Positions 26,415 through 36,016 of a stretch of 64,000 nt of DNA are shown here, in pieces. The position numbers and the translations under genes were made by a program. Position 1 is the stretch's first letter, and every line of letters begins with the position of its first letter. The stretch is from Zhihengliuella halotolerans (GTDB lineage: Bacteria > Actinomycetota > Actinomycetes > Actinomycetales > Micrococcaceae): NCBI RefSeq assembly GCF_004217565.1, contig NZ_SHLA01000001.1, positions 1,240,001-1,304,000 of the forward strand, given 5' to 3'. The notes under the pieces were generated by a model. That model was given only the letters and a program-made list of their open reading frames with translations. It made no database searches and had not been told where the DNA came from.

Positions 26415-27308
26415 TCAACGCCCCGTCGTTGCATAGTTGTCTCCGCGCATCCAGATCAGCCAGGATCCAACGATGAGAGGCACGAGTGCCCACAGAGCTA
26501 TCACGTACCACCCGTCGCCTGTGGGCACCTCGTTGTAGATGAGAGCCGATCGCGAGTACTCGAGTACCCAGTGCATGGGATTCCAATGCACAAGGAAATC
26601 GATGATGGGACTGATGCCGAGGAACCGTTCGGCAGAGAACATGACGCCGGAACCGAACATCCACGCTCGCGTGGCCACCTGAAGCACGTTCTGCAGGTCC
26701 GGGATGATGCCCACGAAGTGGGCCGCGAGCACGGAGACGCCGGCTGTCACGAGCACCTGAAGCACAATGATTGGAACCACAAGCAAGGCGATGAGACTGA
26801 TCTCCTTCGGCGGAGAGATCGCGAAAATCATCACGAGCATGACCAAATAGCTTGGGAAACCCGTCAGCCACGTCCGCACGTTCACCGTCAGCGGTTCCGC
26901 GAGCGCGGGCAACGCGGCGCCCGAGGCCTTTCTTCTCCGGTTCATGATCGATGCCGCAGATGCGCTGACCGATCTGGATGTCAGCTTGAAAAAGAAAACA
27001 CCGATCAGAAGGAACGCAAGAAAGTTGTCGATACCCTTGTCAAGATTCAGGATGACGCCGAATACCAGGAAATAAATAGCTCCGTCGAGAATGGGATTGA
27101 TGATCAGCCACAAGTTTCCCAGGTAGAGACGCTTCCCGGCATCATCGACCTTGGACCGGGCTTCGTGGAACATGTAGCTTCGCGCATCCCAGACTCGAAG
27201 CCAGTAGTCAACGAACTCCAGTCGTCCTCCGCGGACCTCCATCCCCGTGACATCGACGAGAATTGGCCCCTGTGCTCCATTTGGCACGTCATTGTTCACT
27301 GAATTCAT
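26415..27308 (-). CDS. ABC-2 type glycopolymer exporter permease (TagG/Wzm-like)
   Basis: Membrane subunit of a polysaccharide/teichoic-acid ABC exporter. A cytoplasmic N-terminal stretch is followed by an amphipathic entrance helix, GNLWLIINPILDGAIYFLVFG (the typical Wzm/TagG first helix region), and about five further hydrophobic segments ending WYVIALWALVPLIVGSWLI. I chose ATG at 27308 because AGGAGG lies five bases upstream; this start overlaps the stop of the GT4 gene (ATGA). Length 297 fits the family. It is paired with the ATPase-like gene one base downstream. Confidence 0.9.
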   Translation of the reverse strand: MNSVNNDVPNGAQGPILVDVTGMEVRGGRLEFVDYWLRVWDARSYMFHEARSKVDDAGKRLYLGNLWLIINPILDGAIYFLVFGVILNLDKGIDNFLAFLLIGVFFFKLTSRSVSASAASIMNRRRKASGAALPALAEPLTVNVRTWLTGFPSYLVMLVMIFAISPPKEISLIALLVVPIIVLQVLVTAGVSVLAAHFVGIIPDLQNVLQVATRAWMFGSGVMFSAERFLGISPIIDFLVHWNPMHWVLEYSRSALIYNEVPTGDGWYVIALWALVPLIVGSWLIWMRGDNYATTGR

Positions 27309-29044
27309 CGTGCCTCCTTCGCGCGGGTCAACCCATCGTAGATTTCCAAACTGATCTCGGCGTTTCGTTTCCATGTTCTCGTTGCTAGGACGAATTCACG
27401 GCCACTGAACCCCATCCTCTCGCGTAGGGCAGAATCCTCAACAAGGCTCTCGATTGCGTCAGCCAATGCTTCGGGATCTTCTGCCGGAACACAGTAGCCC
27501 GTCTTTCCGTGTTCGACCATCTCGCGAAGCGCGGGAAGATCGGAGGCAATTACGGGCCGGCAAGAGGCCATCGCTTCGACGGGTTTCAGTGGTGTCACGG
27601 AGCGCGTGACTGCGAAATCCTTTCGAGGAACTACGAAGATGTCCAAAGCTCGGTGGTAGCGAACCGCTTCCGCGACAGGTACACGACCGACGAAGATCCG
27701 TTCCGGATCAAGCCCTATCTGAGCCGCGTGAACGCGCAGCGACTTCAACGAGCTGCCGCTGCCGACGATGACGAGCTCGACGTCCACGCCTCGATCCTTC
27801 AGGATCGAATACGCCGTCAAAAGATCATCGATACCCTCGTAGCCCACAAGAGACGAGACCGTACCGATGTGGACCTTTCCGGGGTCGAGCCCCAGCCGGG
27901 GTTTGACCTCGCGAGAAGGCTGCGGAGTCTCCAAAAACGCGCTGCCGACAGCGTTGGGTGTAAGTCGGATACGACCCAAGGGAACACCTTGCGCTTCAAT
28001 CCGCTGTCGCATCGATGTCCCGAGCGTGAGGACGAGATCCGCGTCCCTCATGACCTCGCCTTCGCGAAGATTGAAGTGTTGATACCGCTCAGAGTTGGAC
28101 GCTTCAGGGCCCCGCTTAGACGCCCAGGTGTCCGAGAGCTGACCGCGTACCTCATAGACCCAGGGGATCCCCACCGCCTTCGCGACCGCGCGCACTACGA
28201 GCCCGTTGACGAAATGAGTTGTCGTATGCAGAACGGCGGGACGTACCTTCAACACGAGCTCGAGCAGGCGATCCGCCTCGAGCTGGAGACGCTCACGCAG
28301 GTTCGGGATGGTGCCGCGGACCAGCAATCGGTGGTACACGACGTCGTCGATCCGCTGGCGTTTGGGTGCGTGGGAGAAGCCCAGGGACTCGGGGTAGCCC
28401 AGCCGCGTCACGGCATGAACCTGCCACCCCTCATCGGCCTGCGCACGAAGCATTGAGTGGGAACGCTGCGTGTATCCGCTGGTCGTGTACGGCAGTGAAT
28501 TTGTTAGGAGATGCAGAACGACCTGCTCCTGCGGCTCGTACCCTTCAACGGAACCCACGCGGGGAACCCACTCGCCGAAAACGTCGCGCTCCGCTTCATA
28601 TCGGTCACGGAGGCGGCCCTGGCGTGCACTTGATGGATCCAGCCGATGTATCGCGGAACTTGTATGCCCGTTATAGAAGTCGAGCTTCGCCCGGGTGACC
28701 TCCATGCCGTCGGCGTCATCCATTCTGGCAGCGAAGACAGCGGCCACCTGCGGCAGGTCAGCGGCCAAGGCGATATTGGCGAGACTTCGGGCACGGTTCC
28801 CCCGTGGTCCGCGTGCCAACGCTGATCGTAGCCGGAAATTGATCTCGTCGGAATCGCCGATAAGCAGTGCAGCCATCGAGGACGCCGTCAAGGACGGCAC
28901 TGCGCCCAGACCAGCATCCAGGATTCGCAACCCGCGTTCTGCGACTGGCGAGGAACGGCGGCGCCACAGACGCTCAACGAACGCAACTGGATCTTCCCTC
29001 CAGTGACGGCGGAGCGTATGACGCTTGGCCAGGAGTCCCTTCAT
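27305..29044 (-). CDS. GT4-family glycosyltransferase with N-terminal helical extension (paralogue)
   Basis: A 579-residue glycosyltransferase, same architecture as the enzyme at 3812-5644: a helix-rich N-terminal ~180 residues, then a GT-B domain with VLHLLTNSLPYTTSGYTQRS, PWVYEVRGQLSDTWAS, GTVSSLVGYEGIDDLLTAY, FVGRVP and VTPLKPVEAMASCRPVIASD. ATG start at 29044; GAGGCG upstream is a plausible ribosome site. The stop overlaps the permease start by four bases, so this GT and the exporter are one translational unit. Codon use is visibly less GC-biased than in the recG region. Confidence 0.88.
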   Translation of the reverse strand: MKGLLAKRHTLRRHWREDPVAFVERLWRRRSSPVAERGLRILDAGLGAVPSLTASSMAALLIGDSDEINFRLRSALARGPRGNRARSLANIALAADLPQVAAVFAARMDDADGMEVTRAKLDFYNGHTSSAIHRLDPSSARQGRLRDRYEAERDVFGEWVPRVGSVEGYEPQEQVVLHLLTNSLPYTTSGYTQRSHSMLRAQADEGWQVHAVTRLGYPESLGFSHAPKRQRIDDVVYHRLLVRGTIPNLRERLQLEADRLLELVLKVRPAVLHTTTHFVNGLVVRAVAKAVGIPWVYEVRGQLSDTWASKRGPEASNSERYQHFNLREGEVMRDADLVLTLGTSMRQRIEAQGVPLGRIRLTPNAVGSAFLETPQPSREVKPRLGLDPGKVHIGTVSSLVGYEGIDDLLTAYSILKDRGVDVELVIVGSGSSLKSLRVHAAQIGLDPERIFVGRVPVAEAVRYHRALDIFVVPRKDFAVTRSVTPLKPVEAMASCRPVIASDLPALREMVEHGKTGYCVPAEDPEALADAIESLVEDSALRERMGFSGREFVLATRTWKRNAEISLEIYDGLTRAKEAR

Positions 29045-29206
29045 GGACGCGCCTCGCTTCGGCCCGGGGTCCCTCGACCTCGATCGCCTGAAATCACGAG
29101 TGAAGTTCTGCCTTCCGGTGAGAGTAACGCACGCTTGAACTCCAGCGCGCCTCGTTGAGAATATCCTGCAGCGGCCACATAGACCACCTACCTGAAACCG
29201 TTGACG

Positions 29207-30259
29207 CTAGTTCTCAAGCCCGTGGTTCTCGATGTAGGACGTCAATGTGTCCTTCTGCATGGCTTCCGAAATCGCCTGCGTGGTCGCCGGATCATGGATC
29301 ACGATCGACTGGCCGTCGGCCGAGCGACCGGTCCCCTGGTTGGGGAGCGTGAACGTGTGAACATCTGAGGATCTCACGTTGCGCAGGCTCACGCCGAGCT
29401 TGCCGAGGCCGAAGGCGTCCACCTCGTCATCGACCGAGACGAAGGGTGAGAAGTCGTCGACGATATTCGAAATTTTGCCGGGGTCCGTGAGCGTCTCTCG
29501 GGTCAGAAACTGCGCCATCACCGCCTTTAGGAACAGCTGCTGGTTGGCGACGCGGGTGTAGTCCCCGTCGGCGAACTGCTTACGTTCGCGCACGAATCGC
29601 AGTGCTTTGTCCCCTTCGAGAGTGATAGGACCGGACTCGTATGTGTAGGACTGCCCACCACCGTGAACCGTGAATGCCCGAGGGTTATTCACCTCGACGC
29701 CGCCGAGGGACTCGGTCAGGGCCTTGAATCCCTCGAAATCGATAATCGCCACGTGGTCGATGGGCACGTCGACGACGGATTCGATGGTTTCGACCAGCAG
29801 CGGGACCCCGCCGAAGGCGAGGGCCGCGTTGATCTTGTGTTCGCCGCGGCCGGGGATTTCGACCCAGGTGTCGCGCATGATCGACATGACGTTGATACTC
29901 TCGCGGTCCCCGGGAATATTGACGAGCATCATCGTGTCAGCGCGACCGCCGTTGGGCACACGCGGCAGGTCTTCAGTCTCACCGCTGCCGCCGCGACTGT
30001 CGGATCCGATCACGAGGTAGTTGATCGCATCGGCGCTCTCCGCCGACCGATCCGGACGGTCGGACGTCGGAAAGGCGGACTCGATCGACTGAGACTTCTG
30101 GTCGAAACTATTCTTGAGACTGAACAAGTAGCCCACAGCAACACCTGCGGCGATCAACACCACAAGCAGTACGGCAATGAGCGCCACGACCCCGGTCCGC
30201 TTTTTGCGCGGCCTCGGCTCGTCCGTGTACCCATCCCCCATGCCGTCAACACCGGCCAT
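29207..30259 (-). CDS. LytR-CpsA-Psr (LCP) family glycopolymer-peptidoglycan transferase (second copy)
   Basis: A second LCP protein of 350 residues: basic cytoplasmic start (PRPRKKR), one transmembrane helix (VVALIAVLLVVLIAAGVAVGYL), then an LCP core with YLVIGSDSRGG, ADTMMLVNIPGDR, VMSIMRDTWVEIPGRGEHKINAALAFGG, FEGFKALTESLGGVEVNNP and LRFVRERKQFADGDY. I chose ATG at 30259 because AAGGAG lies six bases upstream; an in-frame ATG 15 bases earlier lacks one. It is a close paralogue of the protein at 6888-8018. It lies upstream of the GT4-exporter genes on the same strand, consistent with anchoring the exported polymer. Confidence 0.92.
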   Translation of the reverse strand: MAGVDGMGDGYTDEPRPRKKRTGVVALIAVLLVVLIAAGVAVGYLFSLKNSFDQKSQSIESAFPTSDRPDRSAESADAINYLVIGSDSRGGSGETEDLPRVPNGGRADTMMLVNIPGDRESINVMSIMRDTWVEIPGRGEHKINAALAFGGVPLLVETIESVVDVPIDHVAIIDFEGFKALTESLGGVEVNNPRAFTVHGGGQSYTYESGPITLEGDKALRFVRERKQFADGDYTRVANQQLFLKAVMAQFLTRETLTDPGKISNIVDDFSPFVSVDDEVDAFGLGKLGVSLRNVRSSDVHTFTLPNQGTGRSADGQSIVIHDPATTQAISEAMQKDTLTSYIENHGLEN

Positions 30260-30312
30260 GTTCCACTCCTTCATCTGCAGTTCGCCCGCGCGGCCTGCGT
30301 CGCCTCAAAAGG

Positions 30313-30341
30313 GACACACATTCACGCGAGCCGTATAGAAT
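30313..30341 (+). promoter_or_regulatory. Candidate promoter for a leaderless DUF3515 transcript
   Basis: TAGAAT (30336-30341, within TATAGAAT) ends six bases before the GTG start at 30348, the spacing of a leaderless actinobacterial transcript. A weak -35-like GACACA sits 17 bases upstream. No ribosome binding site precedes the GTG, which supports leaderless initiation. Confidence 0.4.
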
Positions 30342-30347
30342 CCTAGG

Positions 30348-30872
30348 GTGCTTTCCTTCAGCTTTCCTGGCAGGGTCGCTAAAACGTCAGCCCGCCAACG
30401 ATACACCGGTTTGATACTAGCGATCGCATCAACGGCGGGACTTGTCCTGCTGTCTGCCTGCTCGTCTGTAGTTGATGTCGATCCCGCACGTGGTGCCAAT
30501 CATCCCTCATGCGCCCGAACAATGGTCATTCTCCCTGACGAGGTCTCCGGCTTCGAACGACGCGACACCAACAGTCAGGCGACCGCGGTTTGGGGCGATC
30601 CAGCGGCCGTGGTCCTCAGGTGCGGGGTCGAAAGTCCAAGCTCCGTGACAACCGATCCGTGCGTGACGGCGAACGGCGTCGACTGGATTGCCCGCGAGGG
30701 CGAAGACGCATGGACCTTGACGACGTACGGTCGGGAACCGGCCACGGAGGTGCTGTTCGATCCAACCCAGGTTCCGTCCAGTAATGTCCTGCCAGAACTG
30801 GCTTCCGCTGTCCAGGCCGTCGAATCACAGGCTGAATGTCTCTCGACCCAGCAGGAGGCGAACCTCCCCTGA
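30348..30872 (+). CDS. DUF3515 lipoprotein
   Basis: A 174-residue predicted lipoprotein. A hydrophobic signal ends in the lipobox LLSAC (Cys about residue 38). The mature part has the DUF3515 pattern, with paired cysteines in HPSCARTMVILPDEVSGFERR, VVLRCGVESPSS and AECLS. Function is unknown, but it is a regular neighbour of ddl in actinobacteria, usually with thiL next. Here thiL is 16 kb away. GTG start at 30348, likely leaderless. It converges on ddl, the stop codons lying about 30 bases apart. Confidence 0.85.
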   Translation: MLSFSFPGRVAKTSARQRYTGLILAIASTAGLVLLSACSSVVDVDPARGANHPSCARTMVILPDEVSGFERRDTNSQATAVWGDPAAVVLRCGVESPSSVTTDPCVTANGVDWIAREGEDAWTLTTYGREPATEVLFDPTQVPSSNVLPELASAVQAVESQAECLSTQQEANLP

Positions 30873-30900
30873 CTCCGGCGCTGATGGGAGGCGTAAACAG

Positions 30901-32037
30901 CTAGCGCAGCCCCAGCGGGCGCTCCAATGCCAGGGCGATCAGCTCGTCGATCAGTTCAGAGTACTCGATGCCCGTCTTCGCCCACATCTGCGGATACATG
31001 CTGTTGGGCGTGAAGCCGGGCATCGTGTTGATTTCGTTGATAACCCACTGGCCTTCGGATGTGTAGAAGAAGTCAACGCGGGCCAGCCCTTCTGCTCCGA
31101 CGGCGTCGAACGCGGCGACAGCCAGGCGGCGGATGGCCTGCTGAGCCTCTTCAGGCAGGTCGGCCGGGCAGCTCAGTGCAGCGCTGTCGTCGACGTACTT
31201 CGCTTCGAAATCGTAGAAGGTGTGCCCCTCATTGGAGACGGAGATCTCTCCCGGGAAGGAAGCACGGGGCAGCTGTTCTCCACGGCCTTCGAGCACGCCG
31301 CATTCGATCTCGCGCCCAATGATCCCCTGCTCGATGACGACCTTCGGATCGTGTTCCCGGGCGGCCTCGACAGCCTCTCGCAGCTGCTCCCGATCGTCGA
31401 CGCGGGTGATCCCCATCGACGACCCTGCGCGGGCCGGCTTGACGAAGAGCGGCAGCTCGAGGCCGTTGGCCCCTTCCAGTGCCGCTGCGGGATCGCGACG
31501 CCACTGCTTATCCGTGATCACGGCGTAGGGCCCGATCTGGAACCCGGCCGCTTCGAAGACGACCTTCATGTAGTGCTTGTCCATGCCGATCGCACTGGAC
31601 GCCACTCCGGCGCCGACATAGGGCAGATCTGCGAGCTCGAGCATGCCCTGCAGAGTCCCGTCCTCGCCGAAGGGTCCGTGAAGCAGGGGGAAAACGACGT
31701 CGACCCGTCCAAGATCTTTGATTTCTCCGTTGGCACCGGATATCAGCCGCGATTCCTTCGCGACGCTGATCTCGTCGCCCGCTTCGCCGTCTGTCAGGTG
31801 CAGCTGACTGGCACCGGCCTCCACTTCGGGGCGGCGACCGGACGCCAGGGTCCACTCCCCCGGGTCCGAATCGACGAGGGTCCACTGCCCGGTCTTGGTG
31901 ATTCCCACGGGGATGACGTCGTACTTCTGCCGATCGATCGCCTTCATGACGCTGGCAGCGGTCACGCAGGAGACGGAGTGTTCGGACGAGCGGCCGCCGA
32001 AGAGGAGGAGGACGCGCGGGCGGGGGCTGGCTGGCAT
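30901..32037 (-). CDS. ddl: D-alanine--D-alanine ligase
   Basis: ATP-grasp ligase making the D-Ala-D-Ala end of peptidoglycan stems. VLLLFGGRSSEHSVSC at the N-terminus, FPLLHGPFGEDGTLQGMLEL, LFVKPARAGSSMGITRV (ATP-binding) and VINEINTMPGFTPNSMYP (magnesium and substrate loop) are the defining blocks. 378 residues, ATG at 32037, one base after the gpsA stop. Confidence 0.96.
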   Translation of the reverse strand: MPASPRPRVLLLFGGRSSEHSVSCVTAASVMKAIDRQKYDVIPVGITKTGQWTLVDSDPGEWTLASGRRPEVEAGASQLHLTDGEAGDEISVAKESRLISGANGEIKDLGRVDVVFPLLHGPFGEDGTLQGMLELADLPYVGAGVASSAIGMDKHYMKVVFEAAGFQIGPYAVITDKQWRRDPAAALEGANGLELPLFVKPARAGSSMGITRVDDREQLREAVEAAREHDPKVVIEQGIIGREIECGVLEGRGEQLPRASFPGEISVSNEGHTFYDFEAKYVDDSAALSCPADLPEEAQQAIRRLAVAAFDAVGAEGLARVDFFYTSEGQWVINEINTMPGFTPNSMYPQMWAKTGIEYSELIDELIALALERPLGLR

Positions 32038-32038
32038 A

Positions 32039-33085
32039 CTAGTCGCTTTCTCGGCTGATGTTCGTTTCGGACTTCAGATCGCGGCCCAGCAGTTGGCGCG
32101 CCATCCCTTCGATGGTGAGTCGCCCATCCAGCACGCCCACCACGGCCTCGGCAATCGGCATCTCTACGTCGTTGCGTCGGGCCAGATCGAGCACGGCATG
32201 GGCCGACTTCATCCCCTCCGCCGTCTGAGTCATCGCCTCGCCCACCTCGGTCGCACTGAGATTCTCTCCCAGCAGACGGCCCGCGGTTCGGTTGCGGGAC
32301 AACGGCGAGGAACACGTGGCGACCAGGTCTCCGAGACCAGCCAAGCCGGCCATGGTCTCCAGCTGGCCGCCCAGGGCGATCGCGAGACGCGTCGTCTCGG
32401 CCAACCCCCGCGTAATCACGGAGGCCTTGGTGTTGTCGCCCATGCCCAGGCCGTCGCAGATGCCGACAGCGAGGGCGATGACGTTCTTGACGATGCCGCC
32501 GATCTCGACGCCAACAACGTCCGCGTTCGTGTAGGGGCGGAAATAGGGGGCGCTGATCAGAGTCGCAATTCGAGTGGCGACTTCCTCATCGGCACAGGCG
32601 ACCACCGATGCGGTGGGCTCCTCGCGGGCGATCTCCATGGCGAGATTGGGCCCGGACACGACGACGATCTGCGCCGGTTCGATCCCGAGTTCGTCTCCGA
32701 TGACCTCGCTCATCCGAGCGTCACTACCTCGCTCGAGGCCCTTCATCAACGAAATGACGACGGCACCCGGAGCGATATCGTCGCGGATTTCGTGCAGCTG
32801 GGCTCGCAAGGTCTGCGCAGGGACGGCAAGGACGACGACGTTGGCATCCGATAGTGCCTCCCGAAGGTCGCTCGTGGCGCTGATGCGCTGCGACAGTCGG
32901 ATCTTGTCCAGATACTGGCTGTTGGTGTGCGAATCGTTGATCTCGGCAGCGACGGCTTCGCGCCGTGCCCAGAGGCAGATGGTCCCGTCGTCGGCGTTCC
33001 GCTCCGCAGCGTCGGCGGCGACTTTGGCGAATGTCGTGCCCCAGCTGCCTGCGCCGACGACCGCCATTTTCGTAGGAGTTGTCAT
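32039..33085 (-). CDS. gpsA: Glycerol-3-phosphate dehydrogenase [NAD(P)+]
   Basis: Makes sn-glycerol-3-phosphate for phospholipids and possibly teichoic-type polymers. MAVVGAGSWGTTFAKVAAD is the dinucleotide-binding loop; VVVSGPNLAMEIA and GGIVKNVIALAVGICDGLGMGDNTKA (catalytic Lys) are GpsA blocks. ATG at 33085 overlaps the plsC stop by four bases (ATGA). Upstream in-frame starts would only read through plsC out of frame. 348 residues, normal length. Confidence 0.95.
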   Translation of the reverse strand: MTTPTKMAVVGAGSWGTTFAKVAADAAERNADDGTICLWARREAVAAEINDSHTNSQYLDKIRLSQRISATSDLREALSDANVVVLAVPAQTLRAQLHEIRDDIAPGAVVISLMKGLERGSDARMSEVIGDELGIEPAQIVVVSGPNLAMEIAREEPTASVVACADEEVATRIATLISAPYFRPYTNADVVGVEIGGIVKNVIALAVGICDGLGMGDNTKASVITRGLAETTRLAIALGGQLETMAGLAGLGDLVATCSSPLSRNRTAGRLLGENLSATEVGEAMTQTAEGMKSAHAVLDLARRNDVEMPIAEAVVGVLDGRLTIEGMARQLLGRDLKSETNISRESD

Positions 33086-33894
33086 CGCTGTTCTCCCGAT
33101 TGCTCCGATGGATCCGCCCGTCCCTGTTCGGGTGCCTGCCCGTTGTGCCCCGCGTCCTCTTGTTCGTAGTTTCGTCCGGACAAGGTCTGCCCGTGGGCTG
33201 CCGGATCCCACAGCGTCGCCGGTGGGGTCTCGCCGCGAAGCTCTCCGACGAGATCAGCGATGGCTTTCATGATCCGGTCGGTTGCCTCCACGAGAACCGC
33301 CTTTGTCATGGGCGTGCCCTGAAGATCGGACAGGTCGACCGGGTTGCCGGCGACGACGCGCACGCGCTTGCGCGGGAAGACGTGGAGTCGGTTGCCGTAA
33401 CGCGGGAGCAGCTCCTGCGCACCCCAGTGGGCGATAGGGACGACGGGAGCCCCCGTTTGGAGGGCGAGGCGGGCCGCGCCGGTCCGGCCCTTCATGGGCC
33501 ACATGTCAGGATCCCGGGTCAAGGTGCCCTCGGGATAGACGATGGCCACAGAGCCTTCGTTCAGGATCTGCCCGGCCAACTCCAGCGACTCCTTCGCACC
33601 CCTGCTGCTTCGGGCGACGGGGATCTGCCGAGTCTTGGTCAGGAACCATCCCGCGATCGGGATCCGGAACAGCGATTCCTTGGCCATGTACCGCGGCAGT
33701 CGCCCTGCTCCGTACATCGCGTGCCCCACGATCAACGGATCAATCTCCGTCGAATGGTTCGGGCAGGCAATGAATCCGGACTCAGGCAGACGATCGAATC
33801 GCTCCCAGCTCTTGCTGATCAGCAGATTGAGCACGGGGCGGGCCAGTCCTGCCATGAACCCGAATGTGCAGCGGGCACCTAGAGTCTCAGGCAA
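33082..33894 (-). CDS. plsC: 1-acyl-sn-glycerol-3-phosphate acyltransferase
   Basis: Membrane-associated acyltransferase for phosphatidic acid synthesis. The catalytic HX4D motif is CPNHSTEIDPL near residue 47, and the glycerol-phosphate binding block is YPEGTLTRDP. An extra C-terminal tail of ~30 polar residues (GRNYEQEDAGHNGQ...) carries no motif. TTG start at 33894 with GAGG eleven bases upstream, six bases after the murA stop. A downstream in-frame ATG (FMAGLAR) is an alternative start. Translation is coupled to gpsA. Confidence 0.92.
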   Translation of the reverse strand: MPETLGARCTFGFMAGLARPVLNLLISKSWERFDRLPESGFIACPNHSTEIDPLIVGHAMYGAGRLPRYMAKESLFRIPIAGWFLTKTRQIPVARSSRGAKESLELAGQILNEGSVAIVYPEGTLTRDPDMWPMKGRTGAARLALQTGAPVVPIAHWGAQELLPRYGNRLHVFPRKRVRVVAGNPVDLSDLQGTPMTKAVLVEATDRIMKAIADLVGELRGETPPATLWDPAAHGQTLSGRNYEQEDAGHNGQAPEQGRADPSEQSGEQR

Positions 33895-33900
33895 GAGTCG

Positions 33901-35226
33901 TTAACCTCGCTCGCTGATCTCGACGCTGGCGCCGAGCCCCTTGAGCTTGTCGAGGAAGCGTTCGTAGCCGCGGTCGATGAGTTCGATGCCGGTCACGTTG
34001 CTTGTGCCCTCTGCAGCCAGTGCCGCGATGAGGTGGGAGAATCCGCCGCGCAGATCCGGAATGTCGATGTCGCGGCCGACCAGGGTCGACGGACCGGTGA
34101 TGACGGCCGAGTGCTGGAAGTTTCGCTGGCCGAAGCGGCACGGAACGGAGCCGAGGCACTCGCGGTGCAACTGAATCGTCGCACCCATACGGATCAAGGC
34201 CTCGGTGAATCCGAAGCGATTCTCGTAGACGGTCTCGTGGACGATCGACACGCCGGTCGACTGGGTGAGCGCGACGACGAGCGGCTGCTGCCAGTCCGTC
34301 ATGAAGCCCGGGTGCACGTCTGTCTCGAGGACGAGCGGCTTCAGCTCACCGCCCGGGTGGTAGAAGCGGATGCCGTCGTCGTGAACATCGAACGCTCCCC
34401 CGATCTTGCGGTAGGTGTTCAAGAATGCCGTCAGGTCGGACTGCTTGGCCCCGGCGACGAAGATGTCGCCCTTGGTGACCAGAGCGGCCGATGCCCAGGA
34501 GGCGGCCTCGTTGCGGTCCGGTACGGCCTTGTGGTTGTAGCTGGTGAGGGTCGGAACACCCTCGATGCGGATGACGCGGTCGGTCTGCACCTGGATGATG
34601 GCGCCCATCTTCTGCAGAATCGCGATGAGATCCATGATCTCCGGCTCGACGGCGGCGTTCTTAAGTTCCGTGATCCCTTCGGCACGCACCGCGGAGAGGA
34701 GGACCTGTTCCGTGGCGCCGACCGACGGGAACGGCAGCTCCAGCTTCGCGCCCTTGAGTCCATGCGGCGCGCTGATGGCGATCCCGTCAACTCGCTTGTC
34801 CACGACGGCACCGAAGGCCCGCAGGACGTTCAGGTGGAAGTCGATCGGACGGTCGCCGATCCGACACCCGCCCAGGTCCGGGATGAAGGCTTCGCCGATG
34901 CTGTGAATCAGGGGGCCGCAGAAAAGGATCGGAATACGCGAATCGCCCGCGTGGGTGTCGATTTCCTTCGACGGTGCGCGAGTGGCACCGCGAGGGTCGA
35001 GCGTCAGGTCGCCCGTCTCCGGGTCTTTCGCCACCGTCACTCCGTGGATCTGGAGCAGACTCGTGACGATCTCGACGTCGCGAATCTCAGGCACGTTGCG
35101 CAGCAACGACGGGCTATCGCCCAGAAGTGCCGCGACCATGGCTTTCGGCACCAGATTCTTGGCGCCCCTGACGTTGACGGTGCCCTTGAGTGGTACGCCG
35201 CCATGAATAGTCAGGACTTTGCCCAT
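33901..35226 (-). CDS. murA: UDP-N-acetylglucosamine 1-carboxyvinyltransferase
   Basis: First committed step of peptidoglycan synthesis. KGTVNVRGAKNLVPKAM (substrate Lys-Asn), DLGGCRIGDRPIDFHL with the fosfomycin-target Cys at about residue 121, and LRGGFSHLIAALAAEG are diagnostic. 441 residues. ATG at 35226; an upstream in-frame extension has no family similarity. It follows leuD after a strong terminator, so it probably has its own promoter in the 35230-35320 gap. Confidence 0.96.
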   Translation of the reverse strand: MGKVLTIHGGVPLKGTVNVRGAKNLVPKAMVAALLGDSPSLLRNVPEIRDVEIVTSLLQIHGVTVAKDPETGDLTLDPRGATRAPSKEIDTHAGDSRIPILFCGPLIHSIGEAFIPDLGGCRIGDRPIDFHLNVLRAFGAVVDKRVDGIAISAPHGLKGAKLELPFPSVGATEQVLLSAVRAEGITELKNAAVEPEIMDLIAILQKMGAIIQVQTDRVIRIEGVPTLTSYNHKAVPDRNEAASWASAALVTKGDIFVAGAKQSDLTAFLNTYRKIGGAFDVHDDGIRFYHPGGELKPLVLETDVHPGFMTDWQQPLVVALTQSTGVSIVHETVYENRFGFTEALIRMGATIQLHRECLGSVPCRFGQRNFQHSAVITGPSTLVGRDIDIPDLRGGFSHLIAALAAEGTSNVTGIELIDRGYERFLDKLKGLGASVEISERG

Positions 35227-35321
35227 GAATGAAAACCTCGTGTTCGTTGGGTGCCCGGACATCACCGGGAGCTCCCCGCAAGCATACAACTGACAGCCCT
35301 GTTTCCCGGGCACCACACGAA

Positions 35322-35385
35322 CGGCCCCCGCCCCCTCAAGAGGTGCTCAAGCTCCGTTGAACACCACCCTGAAGGGCGGGGGCCG
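35322..35385 (-). terminator. Terminator after leuCD
   Basis: Twelve-base perfect GC-rich inverted repeat (35322-35333 and 35374-35385) enclosing a 40-base loop, which holds a second small CCTC-AA-GAGG hairpin. It lies between leuD and murA, both transcribed leftward. The long loop makes it less standard than a simple hairpin. Confidence 0.55.
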
Positions 35386-35407
35386 CTTGTTGCGCGCTCC
35401 GCGACTC

Positions 35408-36007
35408 TTAGGACTTCGCTGGGAGCGTAGTCGGCTTGAAAGCCGGTCGCGATGCCTCGTACTCGGTGATGGAGCCCTCGGACTGGAGCGTTAGCGCAAT
35501 GTCGTCCAGCCCTTCCATCAGGCGCCATCGCGTGTAGTCATCAATTTCGAAGTCGGCAGTGATGGCGCCACAGGTCACCTGACGCGTCGCGAGGTCGACG
35601 CTCACCTCGGTGCCGGGGTTGTTCTCCAGCTCTTTCCAGAGCAGTTCGATGTCCTCCGGCTGCATCTGGCCTGCCACGAGGCCCTGCTTGCCCGAATTGC
35701 CGCGGAAGATATCCGCGAATCGGGACGAGAGTACAACCCTGAAACCGAAGTCCTTCAGCGCCCACACAGCATGCTCTCGTGACGATCCCGTCCCGAAATC
35801 GGGGCCGGCCACAAGCACGGACCCCCGGTTGAACGGCTCCTTGTTCAGGATGAAATCGTCGTTCCGCCGCCAGGCTGCAAAGAGAGCATCTTCGAAGCCG
35901 GTACGCGTGATCCGTTTGAGATAGACCGCAGGGATAATCTGGTCCGTGTCGATGTTGCTTTGACGCATCGGCACGCCGATGCCGGTGTGGCGAATGATCT
36001 GTTCCAT
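35408..36007 (-). CDS. leuD: 3-isopropylmalate dehydratase small subunit
   Basis: Partner of LeuC in isomerising 2- to 3-isopropylmalate in leucine synthesis. [48 protein letters not shown] and [10 protein letters not shown] are the small-subunit hallmarks. 199 residues, ATG at 36007, nine bases after leuC. Confidence 0.96.
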   Translation of the reverse strand: MEQIIRHTGIGVPMRQSNIDTDQIIPAVYLKRITRTGFEDALFAAWRRNDDFILNKEPFNRGSVLVAGPDFGTGSSREHAVWALKDFGFRVVLSSRFADIFRGNSGKQGLVAGQMQPEDIELLWKELENNPGTEVSVDLATRQVTCGAITADFEIDDYTRWRLMEGLDDIALTLQSEGSITEYEASRPAFKPTTLPAKS

Positions 36008-36016
36008 GCTGTCTCC

